DNA of 64,000 nucleotides, from assembly GCF_001456025.1 (NCBI RefSeq), contig NZ_LMTZ01000001.1:1-64000 (forward strand). Direction: 5' to 3'. Origin of the DNA: Mastigocoleus testarum BC008 (GTDB lineage Bacteria; Cyanobacteriota; Cyanobacteriia; Cyanobacteriales; Nostocaceae). The translations under genes and the position numbers were made by a program. Numbering within the stretch: the stretch's first letter is position 1; every line of letters begins with the position of its first letter. This document shows, piece by piece, positions 1-9,774 of this stretch. The notes below the pieces were generated by a model that saw only the letters and a list, made by a program, of their open reading frames with translations, searched no databases and was not told where the DNA came from.

Positions 1-284
1 AAGACCTTGCCATTGGAATTGTCCAGACTAATCACTTCTCGATCTATCTTACCTTACGTCCTAACTAAGCTGGCGATTGCTATATTTGATGTAAGTATTC
101 ATCTAAGTTGGAAAGTCTTTGCAAATTAAACCTTCCATCCATATCTATAATTTGTAATTGGGTCAACGCTCAAGTTTTCAAATTGGATGTGGTTGATTAA
201 AAATTAAAATCCGCATTTGGGTGAATGTAAACTCAGTCGGATTGAATGATTCTCCTTTCAAATTTGGGCATTGGTTAATTATTA
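1..284. other. non-coding left edge
   Basis: AT-rich stretch in front of hetI. I see no open frame with a credible start and no clear RNA or repeat. It presumably holds the hetI promoter, but no convincing -35/-10 pair could be picked. Confidence 0.4.
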
Positions 285-1013
285 ATGAGTAAATCGACTG
301 TTATGAATGATACCTGGCGACCTGTGCCAGCAAATTTAACCCTGTTACAAGATGAGATCCATGTTTGGCGAATCAATCTTGATATACCTGAAGAAAGGGT
401 GCAACAGCTATTAGAAACATTATCAGCAGATGAAGTTGCTCGTGCTGACCGATTTTATAAAGAGCAACATCGCCAAAGGTTCATCGCCGGTCGTGCTACG
501 CTGCGCAGTATTTTGGGTCGTTATTTAGATATAGAGCCACAAAAATTAGAGTTTTGCTATGAACCTTTAGGTAAACCTGTTTTAGCACAAACTTGTGGAG
601 GAGATCGACTGCACTTTAACTTATCTCACTCTCAGGGTTTAGCATTGTGTGCGGTTAATCGCGATCGACCACTTGGAATAGATCTGGAGTATATTTCGCC
701 AATTTCTGACGTTCTTAACCTTGCAAAACAGTTCTTCTCTCCTAAAGAGTATTCAATCATGCGATCGCTTCCACCACACCAAAAACAACAAACATTTTTT
801 CGCTATTGGACTTGTAAGGAAGCTTATTTAAAAGCAACAGGCGCAGGGTTAGCACAATTACAAGAAATTGAAATAAATCTCTCTCCAGGAGAAAGCGCCA
901 AGTTGAAAACAGATTCTAACTGGAGTTTATTAGAACTAGTTCCCCAAAGAAACGCAGTTGCTGCAGTTGCAATTGAAGGTTCTGGTTTTAGTCTAAAGTG
1001 CTGGCAATATTAA
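285..1013 (+). CDS. hetI: 4'-phosphopantetheinyl transferase (Sfp/HetI type)
   Basis: Transfers the phosphopantetheine arm of CoA onto carrier-protein serines of fatty acid, polyketide and peptide synthases. The 242-residue length fits the Sfp/HetI class. The Mg-binding motif GIDLEY lies near residue 133 and the second motif FRYWTCKEAYLKATG near residues 171-185. The overall sequence, such as VWRINLDIPEER near the N-terminus, looks like HetI of Anabaena as I remember it. In Anabaena hetI lies beside hetN and hglB; here the next gene is an unrelated hydrolase, so it may be the general PPTase of the cell. An inner ATG at codon 7 is an alternative start. Confidence 0.88.
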   Translation: MSKSTVMNDTWRPVPANLTLLQDEIHVWRINLDIPEERVQQLLETLSADEVARADRFYKEQHRQRFIAGRATLRSILGRYLDIEPQKLEFCYEPLGKPVLAQTCGGDRLHFNLSHSQGLALCAVNRDRPLGIDLEYISPISDVLNLAKQFFSPKEYSIMRSLPPHQKQQTFFRYWTCKEAYLKATGAGLAQLQEIEINLSPGESAKLKTDSNWSLLELVPQRNAVAAVAIEGSGFSLKCWQY

Positions 1014-1088
1014 GGGAATTTCTACTTAAAAAGCCACTCATTAGGGCGCATGTCGATGCGCCCCTAGTCACTGTGTAGATCCTAATCC

Positions 1089-1148
1089 CCATATGCCGCA
1101 AGGCGGCAGCAGTGCTATCCCCAATTCCCAGTCGCTAATCCCTAATCC
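1089..1148. repeat. dispersed hairpin repeat plus STRR-like heptamers
   Basis: Contains the palindrome TGCCGCAAGGCGGCA followed by AGTGCTATCCCCA and loose heptamers of the CCTAATC / CCCAGTC kind. The same module recurs twice at 21261-21371. Short tandemly repeated heptamers are well known in heterocystous cyanobacteria. Confidence 0.6.
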
Positions 1149-1152
1149 TCCA

Positions 1153-2205
1153 TCACTGCATCTCCACCCATTCGACGATACGGTTCCATACCCACCAAGG
1201 GTCTGGGTCATTGGCTTGTTGTTGACCTTTTTTGCTATTTATATAACCAATATGACCACCATGTTTGGTTAACAGTAAATCAATTGCTGGGTTACCACTG
1301 CAAGCAGTTTTTAACTCATCAACAATATCTGGGAGAAAAAATGGATCGTCTTGGGCATAAATAATTAAAGTTGGCTTTAAAATGTTTGGTAGTAACTGCA
1401 AAGCACTGCTAGCATCATAGTAAGCTTCCACACTGGGGAAACCCAATGGACCAATTACTAACTCGCGATCAAAGCCCCAAATACTCCGAGCGCGTTTGAT
1501 AGCTTCCGGATCTAAGGTTCCAGGGTGAGCTTTGTGAATCTTCCAAGCAAGCTTTTCCAGATTTTTGGCAATTCTGGCTTCAATGATTCTGCCAAAAGGA
1601 TAGGAAACTAGGTAAGCCAGGGATCGCCTAGAGTCCAAATTAGGGCAAACTACTGCAACACCACCAATATCATTGGATTGAATGCCAATATCAGTAGTTT
1701 GTTTTTTGAGTTCTGTTGCTGCTTTATTACCCCATAAAGCTAATTGTCCTCCCAAGGAATAACCAACAAACCAAAACTTTGCTGGACAACCAATGGCTGC
1801 AGCACCTGCTGCGATGCAAACAAAATCATCCCCCTCAAATAGACCATCACTAGTTAAAGTCGGGGATAGTTCCGCTGATTTACCATGGGCGCGCCAATCA
1901 AATAAAACCACTGCATAGCCGCGATCATATGCTTTACGTGCCAAAATCCTGAGTGACCACTCACTTTCAAGGTCGCCCGTAATGCCGTAAGTGGCGATAA
2001 TGGTACCGCGAGGATTTTCGGGGATCGCAACCAAACCATATAAGGGTACATCTTGAAATCCGCGAAAAATATGTTCTTTATAAGGCAAATCGGGACTATT
2101 TGAGGTTTTCTCCCAGTATCTTTTGCCCCATAAAGCAGAATATATAGTCATTCGCACACCATTTTGTAAAAACCGAGACGGTTTATAGGCGGCATTACAC
2201 AACAT
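1153..2205 (-). CDS. alpha/beta hydrolase, YheT/EMB8-like
   Basis: A 350-residue serine hydrolase-fold protein. The nucleophile elbow GYSLGG is near residue 148, the oxyanion-side segment [11 protein letters not shown] near residue 74 and a C-terminal KHGGHIGY supplies the catalytic histidine. FDWRAHGKS is a typical strand-4 segment. No signal peptide is evident. The family contains esterases and lipase-like enzymes with few known substrates, so the substrate is unknown. The first 18 residues may not be translated; [15 protein letters not shown] at codon 19 is an alternative start. It is transcribed away from rpaA, with 147 bp between the two starts. Confidence 0.8.
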   Translation of the reverse strand: MLCNAAYKPSRFLQNGVRMTIYSALWGKRYWEKTSNSPDLPYKEHIFRGFQDVPLYGLVAIPENPRGTIIATYGITGDLESEWSLRILARKAYDRGYAVVLFDWRAHGKSAELSPTLTSDGLFEGDDFVCIAAGAAAIGCPAKFWFVGYSLGGQLALWGNKAATELKKQTTDIGIQSNDIGGVAVVCPNLDSRRSLAYLVSYPFGRIIEARIAKNLEKLAWKIHKAHPGTLDPEAIKRARSIWGFDRELVIGPLGFPSVEAYYDASSALQLLPNILKPTLIIYAQDDPFFLPDIVDELKTACSGNPAIDLLLTKHGGHIGYINSKKGQQQANDPDPWWVWNRIVEWVEMQ

Positions 2206-2352
2206 ATTAGTAAAGTTCTATCTAGTGACTCACAATCCTTTTATCTTAATATTTATGTTATATTTAAATTCTTTTTTATAATCAAGACAGCAGTCTTTGT
2301 AATTCCCAAAGATTCTTATTTATCCTTAATAAGTAGTAATGATTTTTTAATA

Positions 2353-3096
2353 ATGCCAAGAATTCTTGTCATAGATGACGATCCGGCGATCTCAGAATTA
2401 GTTGCTGTCAACTTAGAAATGGCTGGTTATGATGTCAGCCAAGCGGAAGACGGTATTAAAGGTCAAGCATTGGCACTCCAATTGCAGCCAGACTTGATCA
2501 TGTTAGATTTAATGTTACCTAGAGTCGATGGATTTACGGTTTGTCAAAGATTGCGTCGAGACGATCGCACTTCGGAAATTCCGGTATTGATGCTGACAGC
2601 TTTGAGTCAAACTCAGGATAAGGTAGAAGGTTTTAACGCTGGGGCGGATGATTATCTTACTAAGCCCTTTGAAGTGGAAGAAATGCTGGCTAGGGTGAGG
2701 GCATTATTGCGACGTACTGATCGCATACCTCAGGCTGCGAAGCACAGCGAAATTCTCAACTACGGACCTTTAACTTTAGTTCCAGAAAGGTTTGAGGCGA
2801 TATGGTTCAATCAGACTATTAAGCTAACACACCTAGAGTTCGAACTGCTACATTGTTTGTTACAACGTCACGGACAAACAGTTTCTCCCAGCGAAATACT
2901 CAGGGAAGTTTGGGGTTACGATCCAGACGACGATATTGAAACCATTCGCGTTCATATTCGCCACCTGCGAACTAAATTGGAACCAGATCCCCGCCATCCC
3001 CGATACATTAAAACAGTGTATGGTGCAGGTTATTGTTTGGAATTACCAAGCAGTCCCCCATCAGATACAAGTGTAGCTGCGTCGGAGGTCGAATAA
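2353..3096 (+). CDS. rpaA: response regulator RpaA (OmpR family)
   Basis: 247 residues with a receiver domain (about 1-120; acidic pair D9/D10, phosphoacceptor D52 in [11 protein letters not shown], lysine in YLTKPFE) and a C-terminal winged-helix DNA-binding domain (about 135-235). The sequence is very close to cyanobacterial RpaA as I remember it, including [27 protein letters not shown] and the wing segment [11 protein letters not shown]. RpaA is phosphorylated by the histidine kinase SasA, carries KaiABC clock output to circadian promoters, and was first described as affecting phycobilisome association. The gene looks monocistronic, with a terminator-like hairpin just downstream. Confidence 0.93.
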   Translation: MPRILVIDDDPAISELVAVNLEMAGYDVSQAEDGIKGQALALQLQPDLIMLDLMLPRVDGFTVCQRLRRDDRTSEIPVLMLTALSQTQDKVEGFNAGADDYLTKPFEVEEMLARVRALLRRTDRIPQAAKHSEILNYGPLTLVPERFEAIWFNQTIKLTHLEFELLHCLLQRHGQTVSPSEILREVWGYDPDDDIETIRVHIRHLRTKLEPDPRHPRYIKTVYGAGYCLELPSSPPSDTSVAASEVE

Positions 3097-3126
3097 ATAA
3101 CGGTGAACTCTGGGGCGCAAATAGCA

Positions 3127-3175
3127 AAATTGGCACTCCCGTTCACCGGGTTTTTACTGAGTGCCAAAATTTTTC
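3127..3175 (+). terminator. rho-independent terminator after rpaA
   Basis: TTGGCACTC (3130-3138) pairs with GAGTGCCAA (3159-3167) over a 20-base loop. A-rich sequence precedes it and ATTTTTCT follows it, 30 to 80 bases after the rpaA stop. Confidence 0.75.
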
Positions 3176-3386
3176 TATTATTTTTTCTCTTTATTTTTTC
3201 TGAATTAATCACATAAACAGCGACTGAAAAGTTTTTTCTGGTCGTAACAATTTTAACTTTACTATTATTCAACCAGCTCCGCGTATGCGCGATGACATTC
3301 ATCCCAGGGCAAACGCACAGGGCAAACGCATCTTATCAATAGGAACGACCCGATCTCGATAAAGCCCAAAGAAGCAGGATTAAATC

Positions 3387-4103
3387 TTACACAGGTTGAT
3401 TGGTAGGAACAACTAACATACGAGGAATGAGGACATGATCTGGTTGTTCTAAGATGAAGCGAACACTACGAGAAATATCTTCTGGCAATAATACACCCCC
3501 AGAAGAAATATAATCTTTATTTTCCTGTGTCCAATTATCATAAAGTCCTGTATCTACAGTCCCAGGAGCAACTGAAGCCACCTTGATTCCTGTTCCTGCC
3601 AATTCCATCCTTAGTGCATCAGTAAAAGCTTCTACTGCATGTTTAGTTCCGTTGTAAGCTCCATAAGTAGGTGCAGTTTTCAACCCTGCAATACTAGAAG
3701 TATTAATCAGAAAACCACTACCAACTTTTTTAAAATGCTTGAGAGTAGTGTATGCCATACGATAAACCGCTTCTACATTGAGCCTTGCCATTTGAGCAAT
3801 AGAATCAATATCTACTTCTTCAATCGCCCCTATGGTCATCACTCCTGCATTATTTATCACTACATCCAATCGTCCGTAAGACTCTAAAGCAAATTCCAAT
3901 AAAGAGTAAGGCATTTGAGCGTCAGTAATCGCACCCGCTAGTACTTTGGCGTTTTTTAACGAAGCAGCAAGTTGTTCTAATTTGTCTTGAGAACGAGCAG
4001 TAAGAACTAGTTTCATTCCCACTGAATCTAGTTCTTGAGCGATCGCTTTGCCAATACCACTACTGGCACCAGTAATTAGAGCCACCTTATTATTCAAATC
4101 CAC
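3387..4103 (-). CDS. short-chain dehydrogenase/reductase (SDR)
   Basis: Classical SDR of about 238 residues. The Rossmann motif TGASSGIG follows the start, NNAG comes after beta-4, the catalytic Ser lies in NTSSIAG, and YGAYNGTKHA gives Tyr-x3-Lys. Substrate unknown; these enzymes reduce or oxidise alcohols/ketones with NAD(P)(H). The frame is open to 4199, but the extra 32 residues are Cys/Trp/Phe-rich and unlike SDR N-termini, so I place the start at GTG 4101-4103, giving MDLNNKVALITG. It is convergent with rpaA and lies downstream of chlP on the same strand with a 150-base gap. Confidence 0.8.
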   Translation of the reverse strand: MDLNNKVALITGASSGIGKAIAQELDSVGMKLVLTARSQDKLEQLAASLKNAKVLAGAITDAQMPYSLLEFALESYGRLDVVINNAGVMTIGAIEEVDIDSIAQMARLNVEAVYRMAYTTLKHFKKVGSGFLINTSSIAGLKTAPTYGAYNGTKHAVEAFTDALRMELAGTGIKVASVAPGTVDTGLYDNWTQENKDYISSGGVLLPEDISRSVRFILEQPDHVLIPRMLVVPTNQPV

Positions 4104-4254
4104 AATTTTTAGTTCCCAAATGAATCGATTACATAAACAATTTGGGAAACAAAGACAGTAAAGAAGAAATCTATCTCCCCAACAATCATTGTTTCCCAAT
4201 AATGAATTGAACTTGTTGTGTTCTTAGATTTAAAATTTTTGACTACAGCATTTA

Positions 4255-5475
4255 CTAAGGAGCCAAAGCATTTCCGCGGATTAAGCTACCGATAGTTTTA
4301 GCTGTAATTTTCATCTGTGTAATTGGATTAGCCGGGACAACAGTCTTATAAAGATAGCTGTCAAAGGTTAATCTCTGTACGTCAAGGTCATCGCACATTT
4401 CCACAAATGCTTCGCGGGTAGCATCGGAACGATAAAATACCCTTTGCAGAATATCCAGAACTTTATAGGTGAGTCCGTACTTTTTATCCCACCGCTTCAA
4501 ATAAAGCTTCAGTTCTGCTTCTGTAGGAATGCGAGTTCCACCATTAGAAATCTCAACGATGGTTTCAGCACACATCCGTCCAGATTTAGCTGCAAAGTAA
4601 ATACCTTCTCCTGAAGACTTGGTAACGTAACCAGCTGCATCACCTACCAAAGCAACTCTACCGACTACGCGACGAGGACGAGGATGCTCAGGAATTGGAT
4701 GAGCTTCTACCTTAATAATTTTACCGCCAACTAATTTCTTAGCAGCACGGGCACGGATTCCAGCTTGTAATTGCTTAATACTTGCTTTGTGTACCTGCAT
4801 AGTACCAGTACCCACAGCAACGTGGTCATATTTGGGGAATACCCAAGCATAGAAGTCGGTAGAAACGTCGTCACCAACATACATTTCTGCCAAATCTTCG
4901 TAATACCCCATCATCTCCTGAGGTAGACGAATCCGCTCTTGGAATGCGATCGCATAGTTGTAATCCCCTGCATCAATTTCTTTCGCGATTCGGGAATTAG
5001 CACCATCTGCACCAACAATTAAATCGACCTTCAGAGTTTTGGCAACACCTTTTGCCGCACCTTCAGAATGATCTATGTAATGAATAGTATATGGTTGTGT
5101 CTTATCTGTAGGAATATCAAGTTTATTAACGGTAGCATTAATTAAATTTGCACCTAATTTTGCCGCCCGATTACGCAAGTAGCCATCAAGTACCTCACGG
5201 CGACACATACCGATATATTCATCTTGATTGACTAAGTTGATATCAACCTCCCGGTTAGAAGGCGAAATCATCTTCATTTTCCGCACTTGGCGGTCGATAA
5301 TGTCTGGAGGAAGTTCGAATTCACTCACCATGCATAGAGGAATAGCTCCACCGCAAGGCTTAGCATTATCTAGTTTGCGCTCAAATAAATAAGTTTCAAT
5401 TCCAGCTTTTGCTAATACTTCAGCAGTGCTCGAACCAGCTGGACCTGAGCCAACAACAGCAACCCTCAGACTCAA
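4255..5475 (-). CDS. chlP: geranylgeranyl reductase ChlP
   Basis: 406 residues. ChlP reduces geranylgeranyl chains to phytyl for chlorophyll a, and geranylgeranyl diphosphate to phytyl diphosphate for tocopherol and phylloquinone, using NADPH at the thylakoid. The FAD-binding motif GSGPAGSSTAEVLA starts at residue 9, CGGAIPLCM follows near residue 41, and the second FAD motif GDAAGYVTKSSGEGI is near residue 275, all as in plant and cyanobacterial ChlP. Length is normal and no key motif is missing. The ATG start is preceded by a purine-rich stretch (TAGGGAGAAAA on the minus strand). Confidence 0.93.
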   Translation of the reverse strand: MSLRVAVVGSGPAGSSTAEVLAKAGIETYLFERKLDNAKPCGGAIPLCMVSEFELPPDIIDRQVRKMKMISPSNREVDINLVNQDEYIGMCRREVLDGYLRNRAAKLGANLINATVNKLDIPTDKTQPYTIHYIDHSEGAAKGVAKTLKVDLIVGADGANSRIAKEIDAGDYNYAIAFQERIRLPQEMMGYYEDLAEMYVGDDVSTDFYAWVFPKYDHVAVGTGTMQVHKASIKQLQAGIRARAAKKLVGGKIIKVEAHPIPEHPRPRRVVGRVALVGDAAGYVTKSSGEGIYFAAKSGRMCAETIVEISNGGTRIPTEAELKLYLKRWDKKYGLTYKVLDILQRVFYRSDATREAFVEMCDDLDVQRLTFDSYLYKTVVPANPITQMKITAKTIGSLIRGNALAP

Positions 5476-5687
5476 AGGTTTTCTCCCTATCTTGATATCA
5501 CTCGAAGCATGTTACCACGGTATTTTGACTCATTTTGCGGCTAAGTAGGGAGATTCAAGTCAAACGCAACATTCCTTAAGATTTCGCAACAAATGTCAGT
5601 ATAAGAAGCAGGTATTTAAAGGTTTGTCATTATCCGCTTAGATATTATGCATTGAAAAACCTAATTCTTGCTAATTACTTAAAAAAA

Positions 5688-6221
5688 CTAATTACTCAAA
5701 AAACTGATTGCTTCATCACACCAAGCAATCCAATCCTCTTCACATCTCAAACCTTTACGTAGTGTCAAATATTGATATTTCTGAGGTAATTGACAATTAT
5801 TGATATCCTGAAAATATTTTGTTTTAATTTCTTGATAAGTTAATAATCTCTCCCAATGGTGTTGGCGCTGCTCTTGCAATATCTGAATCATCGTTTCTTT
5901 AGGCACTAAGTAACCAGCAAATAGCTTAACTAAAATTTCTTCCTTCGCTGGTGATATTCCAGTTGGTTGAGCGATCCAATCCTGAAGAGTTTGCTTTCCT
6001 AAATCTGTAATTGAAAAGACTTTTTTGTCTGGACGACCTTCCTGAGCGATTTCCTCAGCTTTAATCCAATTTGACTGTTCTAATTTACGGAGTTCTCGAT
6101 AAATTTGTTGATGAGTTGCTTTCCAGAAAAAACCTACTGAACCATCAAATTGCTTAGCTAGATCGTAGCCACTACTTGATGAATCAGATAAAGAAGCTAA
6201 TATTGCATGGGATAAGGACAT
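5688..6221 (-). CDS. PadR-family transcriptional regulator
   Basis: 177 residues: an N-terminal winged helix (SHAILASL, SGYDLAKQFDGS, HQQIYRELRKLE, then a basic wing with EGRPDKKVFSIT) and a C-terminal helical dimerisation part (about 100-177). This is the PadR subfamily-2 plan, a repressor released by phenolics, drugs or other ligands. The likely target is its own promoter: a 20-bp inverted repeat sits 47-66 bases upstream of the start (6268-6287). The ligand cannot be told. The neighbour on the other side, cbiG-cobJ, is divergent and could share the region. Confidence 0.85.
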   Translation of the reverse strand: MSLSHAILASLSDSSSSGYDLAKQFDGSVGFFWKATHQQIYRELRKLEQSNWIKAEEIAQEGRPDKKVFSITDLGKQTLQDWIAQPTGISPAKEEILVKLFAGYLVPKETMIQILQEQRQHHWERLLTYQEIKTKYFQDINNCQLPQKYQYLTLRKGLRCEEDWIAWCDEAISFLSN

Positions 6222-6267
6222 ATTACTCTCGCTTCTAGCCTAAATAATTTTTGCTCCTAGTTGTTGA

Positions 6268-6287
6268 ATATGCATTTTATTGCATAT
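6268..6287. promoter_or_regulatory. candidate PadR operator
   Basis: Inverted repeat ATATGCA-N6-TGCATAT with perfect 7-bp arms, between divergent padR and cbiG-cobJ and close to the padR start. PadR proteins usually bind interrupted palindromes of this size and often repress themselves. Assigning it to this PadR is inference. Confidence 0.5.
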
Positions 6288-6544
6288 AAATTAAGGATAC
6301 ACAAATTTAACCCATAAACAAGAATATAAATAGTCGTGTTGGATAATCTGAGCACTGTGTAAGCTTGAATTATAAGCTTAACCAGTCCGTCCGTTGTTTT
6401 GGAGAAATGGTTAATGTTATTTGTAGGGATTACGTCCTGAAAACTGAAATAATAAAGATTTAAAGATTTGCGTTCTTTCCAAAACCTTGCACTTGATTGG
6501 ATAAATAGCGTAAATCAAGAAAGAAGAATTATCGGTAATACAAA
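6288..6544. other. leader region upstream of cbiG-cobJ
   Basis: No gene. I looked for a cobalamin riboswitch because a B12-synthesis gene follows, but found no convincing B12 box. Otherwise unremarkable AT-rich sequence. Confidence 0.35.
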
Positions 6545-8533
6545 TTGTTGTTAGCTGAATTTGCTCCCCTTGCTTTAATTGCGATCGCACCTACAGGTGT
6601 AAATAAACTGCAATCCCTTTGTGTGTCTTCGTCAGGAATACCAAAAGATAGCGCAAATATTTGGGTCCCAGAGTCTTGTGCTGAAATTACAGGAACGCAA
6701 GTTTACAACACTTCACTGAAAAAACACGTAGCTAGTTTATGGCAAAACCAAAGAGCATTTATTTTTTGTTTGGCTACAGGTGCAGTCGTAAGATTAATTG
6801 CACCTTTGCTAGAAAATAAATCTAGCGATCCAGCAGTCATTGTAATAGATGAAATGGGGCAATTTGTCATTAGTTTGTGTGGCGGACATCAAGGTGGCGG
6901 GGATCGACTAGCCCAACTAATTGCTACACAACTTGGTGCAATGCCCATATTAACTGGTGGTTCAGCTAGTTTAGAATTACCAGCGGTGGATATGTTAGGA
7001 GTTCCCTTTGGTTGGTGTAGGGGGGAAGGAGACTGGACTGCTGTAAGTGCATCTGTAGTGAGGGGCGAACCGGTACAAGTAATTCAAGAAGCTGGTTCTA
7101 CTATATGGCGAACAGCAAGGGGTGTGGAAAAATCTTCCCTGTGTTTTGAAGAAACCGTTGATGCTACAGCTGAAATTTGGATTACTTGTAGGTCTTTTAC
7201 AGATAAAAATTCTACCCATAAACCTTCTACCCATAAATCCTCTAAGCAGAAGTCACAATTTAACCTCAAGGATCATAATTATACTGATCAATCTCAAAAA
7301 TCAATAATTACCTGGTATCCAAAAGTTTTGTGGGTTGGAATTGGTTGCGAACGAGGAACGCCACGAAAGGTAATAGAAGCTGCGATTGAAAATACTCTCC
7401 AAGAATATCAACTAGCAAAAGATGCGATCGCAGGTATTGCCACCATTGATATTAAATCGGATGAAGTGGGTTTAGTAGAATTGTGTGCAAACAATAATTT
7501 ACCCCTGAGAACTTTTAGGCGCGAAATTCTCAAACACATATCGGTACCCAATCCTTCCCAAATAGTAGCAAAGGAAGTGGGAACGCCCAGTGTAGCAGAA
7601 GCTGCAGCTTTATTGGCTACGTTTTATCCTTCCCATACCGACAAGGAGCCAAGTGAAGAAATATTGAATTCCAGTCAGGGGAAAACTAAAGGGGAAATGC
7701 TGATTCCCAAACAGATTTTCCGTTTAGAAGGACAACCTGGTGCAGTGACGGTTGCTGTCGCCCAATCGGAAAGAGAATATACAGGTAGAAAAGGCAAAAT
7801 TTTACTTGTAGGTACTGGACCCGGAGAATTACAACAAATTACACCCGCCGCCCAAACTGCGATCGCATCTGTGGATGTAGTCATTGGTTATGGTCTTTAT
7901 CTTGACTTAATTAGCCCTTTGTTGAGAACGGGGCAAATAATAGAAGCATTACCAATTACCAAGGAAAGACAACGAGCCCAAAGAGCAATTGAATTGGCTA
8001 ATTGGGGTTTGATTGTAGCTGTTGTTTCCTCAGGTGACTGTGGAATTTACGGTATGGCGGGATTAGTCCTCGAAGAATTAAAAGTTTGTGGTTGGGATGG
8101 GAAAACTCCTGGGATCGAAATTTTTCCTGGTATTACTGCCTTACAAGCAGCAGCTTCTCGGGTAGGAACGCCATTAATGCATGATTTTTGTGCCATCAGC
8201 TTAAGCGATTTACTGACACCTTGGGAGATAATTGAAAAACGTTTACAAGCTGCTGCTGCTGCCGATTTTGTCACGGCTCTATATAATCCCAAATCGAAAA
8301 CCCGTACGAAACAATTAACAATTGCCACAAATATTTTTTTACAACATCGCAATCCAAACACAACAGTTGCAGTAGTTCGTTCGGCTTATCGCGAAGACGA
8401 GCAAATTACTCTCACTACTTTGGATAAATTGTTGGATGTTTCTGTAGATATGCTAACTATAGTTTTAATTGGTAACCAAAATACACGTAACTACTGTGAA
8501 TGGATGATAACTCCACGAGGGTATATTAAGTAA
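6545..8533 (+). CDS. cobJ: CbiG-CobJ/CbiH fusion, cobalamin biosynthesis
   Basis: 662 residues in three parts: CbiG N-terminal domain (about 10-190), CbiG C-terminal domain (about 260-370; GIGCERGTP near 265), and a precorrin-3B C17-methyltransferase domain (about 418-655; LLVGTGPGELQQIT SAM-binding start, ALYNPKSKTRTKQL, AYREDEQITL). The methyltransferase makes the ring-contracted corrin intermediate; CbiG opens the lactone and removes the C2 unit in the cobalt-early pathway. Such fusions occur in cyanobacteria. A Lys/Ser/Thr/His-rich linker of about 40 residues joins the first two parts. The start is TTG 6545: an in-frame TAA lies two codons upstream and no ATG occurs before about codon 97, within the CbiG domain. 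Confidence 0.9.
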   Translation: MLLAEFAPLALIAIAPTGVNKLQSLCVSSSGIPKDSANIWVPESCAEITGTQVYNTSLKKHVASLWQNQRAFIFCLATGAVVRLIAPLLENKSSDPAVIVIDEMGQFVISLCGGHQGGGDRLAQLIATQLGAMPILTGGSASLELPAVDMLGVPFGWCRGEGDWTAVSASVVRGEPVQVIQEAGSTIWRTARGVEKSSLCFEETVDATAEIWITCRSFTDKNSTHKPSTHKSSKQKSQFNLKDHNYTDQSQKSIITWYPKVLWVGIGCERGTPRKVIEAAIENTLQEYQLAKDAIAGIATIDIKSDEVGLVELCANNNLPLRTFRREILKHISVPNPSQIVAKEVGTPSVAEAAALLATFYPSHTDKEPSEEILNSSQGKTKGEMLIPKQIFRLEGQPGAVTVAVAQSEREYTGRKGKILLVGTGPGELQQITPAAQTAIASVDVVIGYGLYLDLISPLLRTGQIIEALPITKERQRAQRAIELANWGLIVAVVSSGDCGIYGMAGLVLEELKVCGWDGKTPGIEIFPGITALQAAASRVGTPLMHDFCAISLSDLLTPWEIIEKRLQAAAAADFVTALYNPKSKTRTKQLTIATNIFLQHRNPNTTVAVVRSAYREDEQITLTTLDKLLDVSVDMLTIVLIGNQNTRNYCEWMITPRGYIK

Positions 8534-8599
8534 AAAGTCAAAATACAGGAGTCAGGAGACAGGAGTTAGGAGGTTGATTAGAACAAAATAAATTTATCT

Positions 8600-8627
8600 C
8601 CCATTACCCATTACCCATTACCCATTA
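8600..8627. repeat. CCCATTA heptamer tandem repeat
   Basis: Four perfect consecutive CCCATTA units, an STRR-type repeat also present near 19.95 kb and 61.7 kb. Confidence 0.8.
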
Positions 8628-8638
8628 CCTATTAACAA

Positions 8639-9001
8639 TCAAGTAGGTCTAAGTATATAGTTAATAGAACTACAAACAAAAGATAGAACAATTGAACCCA
8701 ACAAAGCTGCTATTGGTCCTTCAATGATAAAACCATAGCTGGGAGTCAAAACGCTTGCGAGCCAGAGAGTAAAACCATTAATCACAAATGTAAATAAGCC
8801 AAAAGTTAATAAAGTAATCGGAGAAGCTAAAATTCTCAGAATTGGCCGAATAATAGCATTGACAATCCCAATAACTAATGCAGCTAATAACGCTGTCATA
8901 AAATTATCAACTTTAAAACCAATATTGATGTAATGAAGAATACCAGAAGTAACAAGTAAGGCAAAAGCAGTGCCCAACCAAGTGAATAAAAAACGTCGCA
9001 T
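8639..9001 (-). CDS. phage holin family IV-like membrane protein
   Basis: 120 residues, almost wholly hydrophobic, with about four transmembrane segments (roughly 6-25, 34-52, 60-84, 92-114) and the conserved NAIIRPIL motif in the second. This matches the small bacterial family called mycobacterial 4-TM phage holin (PF04020). In bacteria these are usually chromosomal proteins of unknown function, not lysis proteins, and nothing phage-like is near. No operon partner is apparent. Confidence 0.8.
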   Translation of the reverse strand: MRRFLFTWLGTAFALLVTSGILHYINIGFKVDNFMTALLAALVIGIVNAIIRPILRILASPITLLTFGLFTFVINGFTLWLASVLTPSYGFIIEGPIAALLGSIVLSFVCSSINYILRPT

Positions 9002-9179
9002 AACCTTTTTTTAATTAATCAGTGGGAAGTAAGAATTATCTGATACATGAATACTTATTGCATCCCGAAACCTCAAAATCAATACTTTAAACTAAAATCA
9101 ATGCTTTAAATTAAAGACTGACTTGTCCTGCATCAAAATTAGCTCAATAAAATTAACTCGATCTGCGTAAGCCCCATAT

Positions 9180-9604
9180 CCTATCCCTAGGAAGGCGTGG
9201 GATAAAATTCCTCCTCGCTTAGTCAAAAAAACCACCTATCTCATCAAAGGGGTAATGAGTTACTATATGTTTGTTGGCAAAGCTGTAAATGCTGGTCAAC
9301 ATTTGTTGTACCTTGTACGCTGAAGCGCACCACTTTAGTGGGGACAACTCACAGTATAGGATTCTACCCAGTAAATAGCATGTTGCTAGTCCGTGGGTAG
9401 GTAAAACTTTGACAATACAAAGGTTTGAGTATTCTTTGTATTACTCAACTGTACGGTAGGGCGTACCGCGCAGTCTGAATCTTAAGCTTCTCCTGCAAAG
9501 ACACCGCGCTAACGGTTAATGTCCACGGCTTACCGGGAGTCTCCGTTCAGCTTGCTGCGTTCAAGAAGCCCACACTCTACCACAAGGGAGCATGTGGGTA
9601 CGTC
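9180..9604. mobile_element. non-autonomous IS200/IS605-type relic
   Basis: About 425 bases without a real gene, bounded by two imperfect hairpins: TATCCC / GGGATA at 9182-9204 and CCCACACTC / GAGcaTGTGGG at 9569-9598, the latter followed by acgtcac. The right end (gaagcccacac...gtgtggg-type hairpin) resembles the 3' ends of cyanobacterial IS200/IS605 elements, where the omega RNA also lies. No TnpA or TnpB frame remains. The internal GC-rich segment 9480-9565 may be a decayed omega RNA scaffold. Ends are approximate. Confidence 0.5.
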
Positions 9605-9774
9605 ACCAAAGAATATCAGTATATGCTTCCCTACAGAAAAATTTGGAAAAACAACTCTCTTCCTGCTGTCAATTCGATGTTGGGGAATAGTAATCGGGAA
9701 AAATTAATTTAATATATCAGAATTATCCCACCTATAGGCTGTGTACTGTAAAACACTACCAATATTACTTTAGG

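Noticed and set aside
6288..6544. Cobalamin riboswitch before cbiG-cobJ
   Set aside because: Expected by context, but no B12 box or matching helices were found by eye.
8639..9001. Prophage lysis gene
   Set aside because: The holin-family name is misleading; the protein is a common chromosomal membrane protein and no phage genes are near.
9519..9707. 62-residue open frame
   Set aside because: It overlaps the right hairpin of the IS200/IS605 relic and has no protein-like character.
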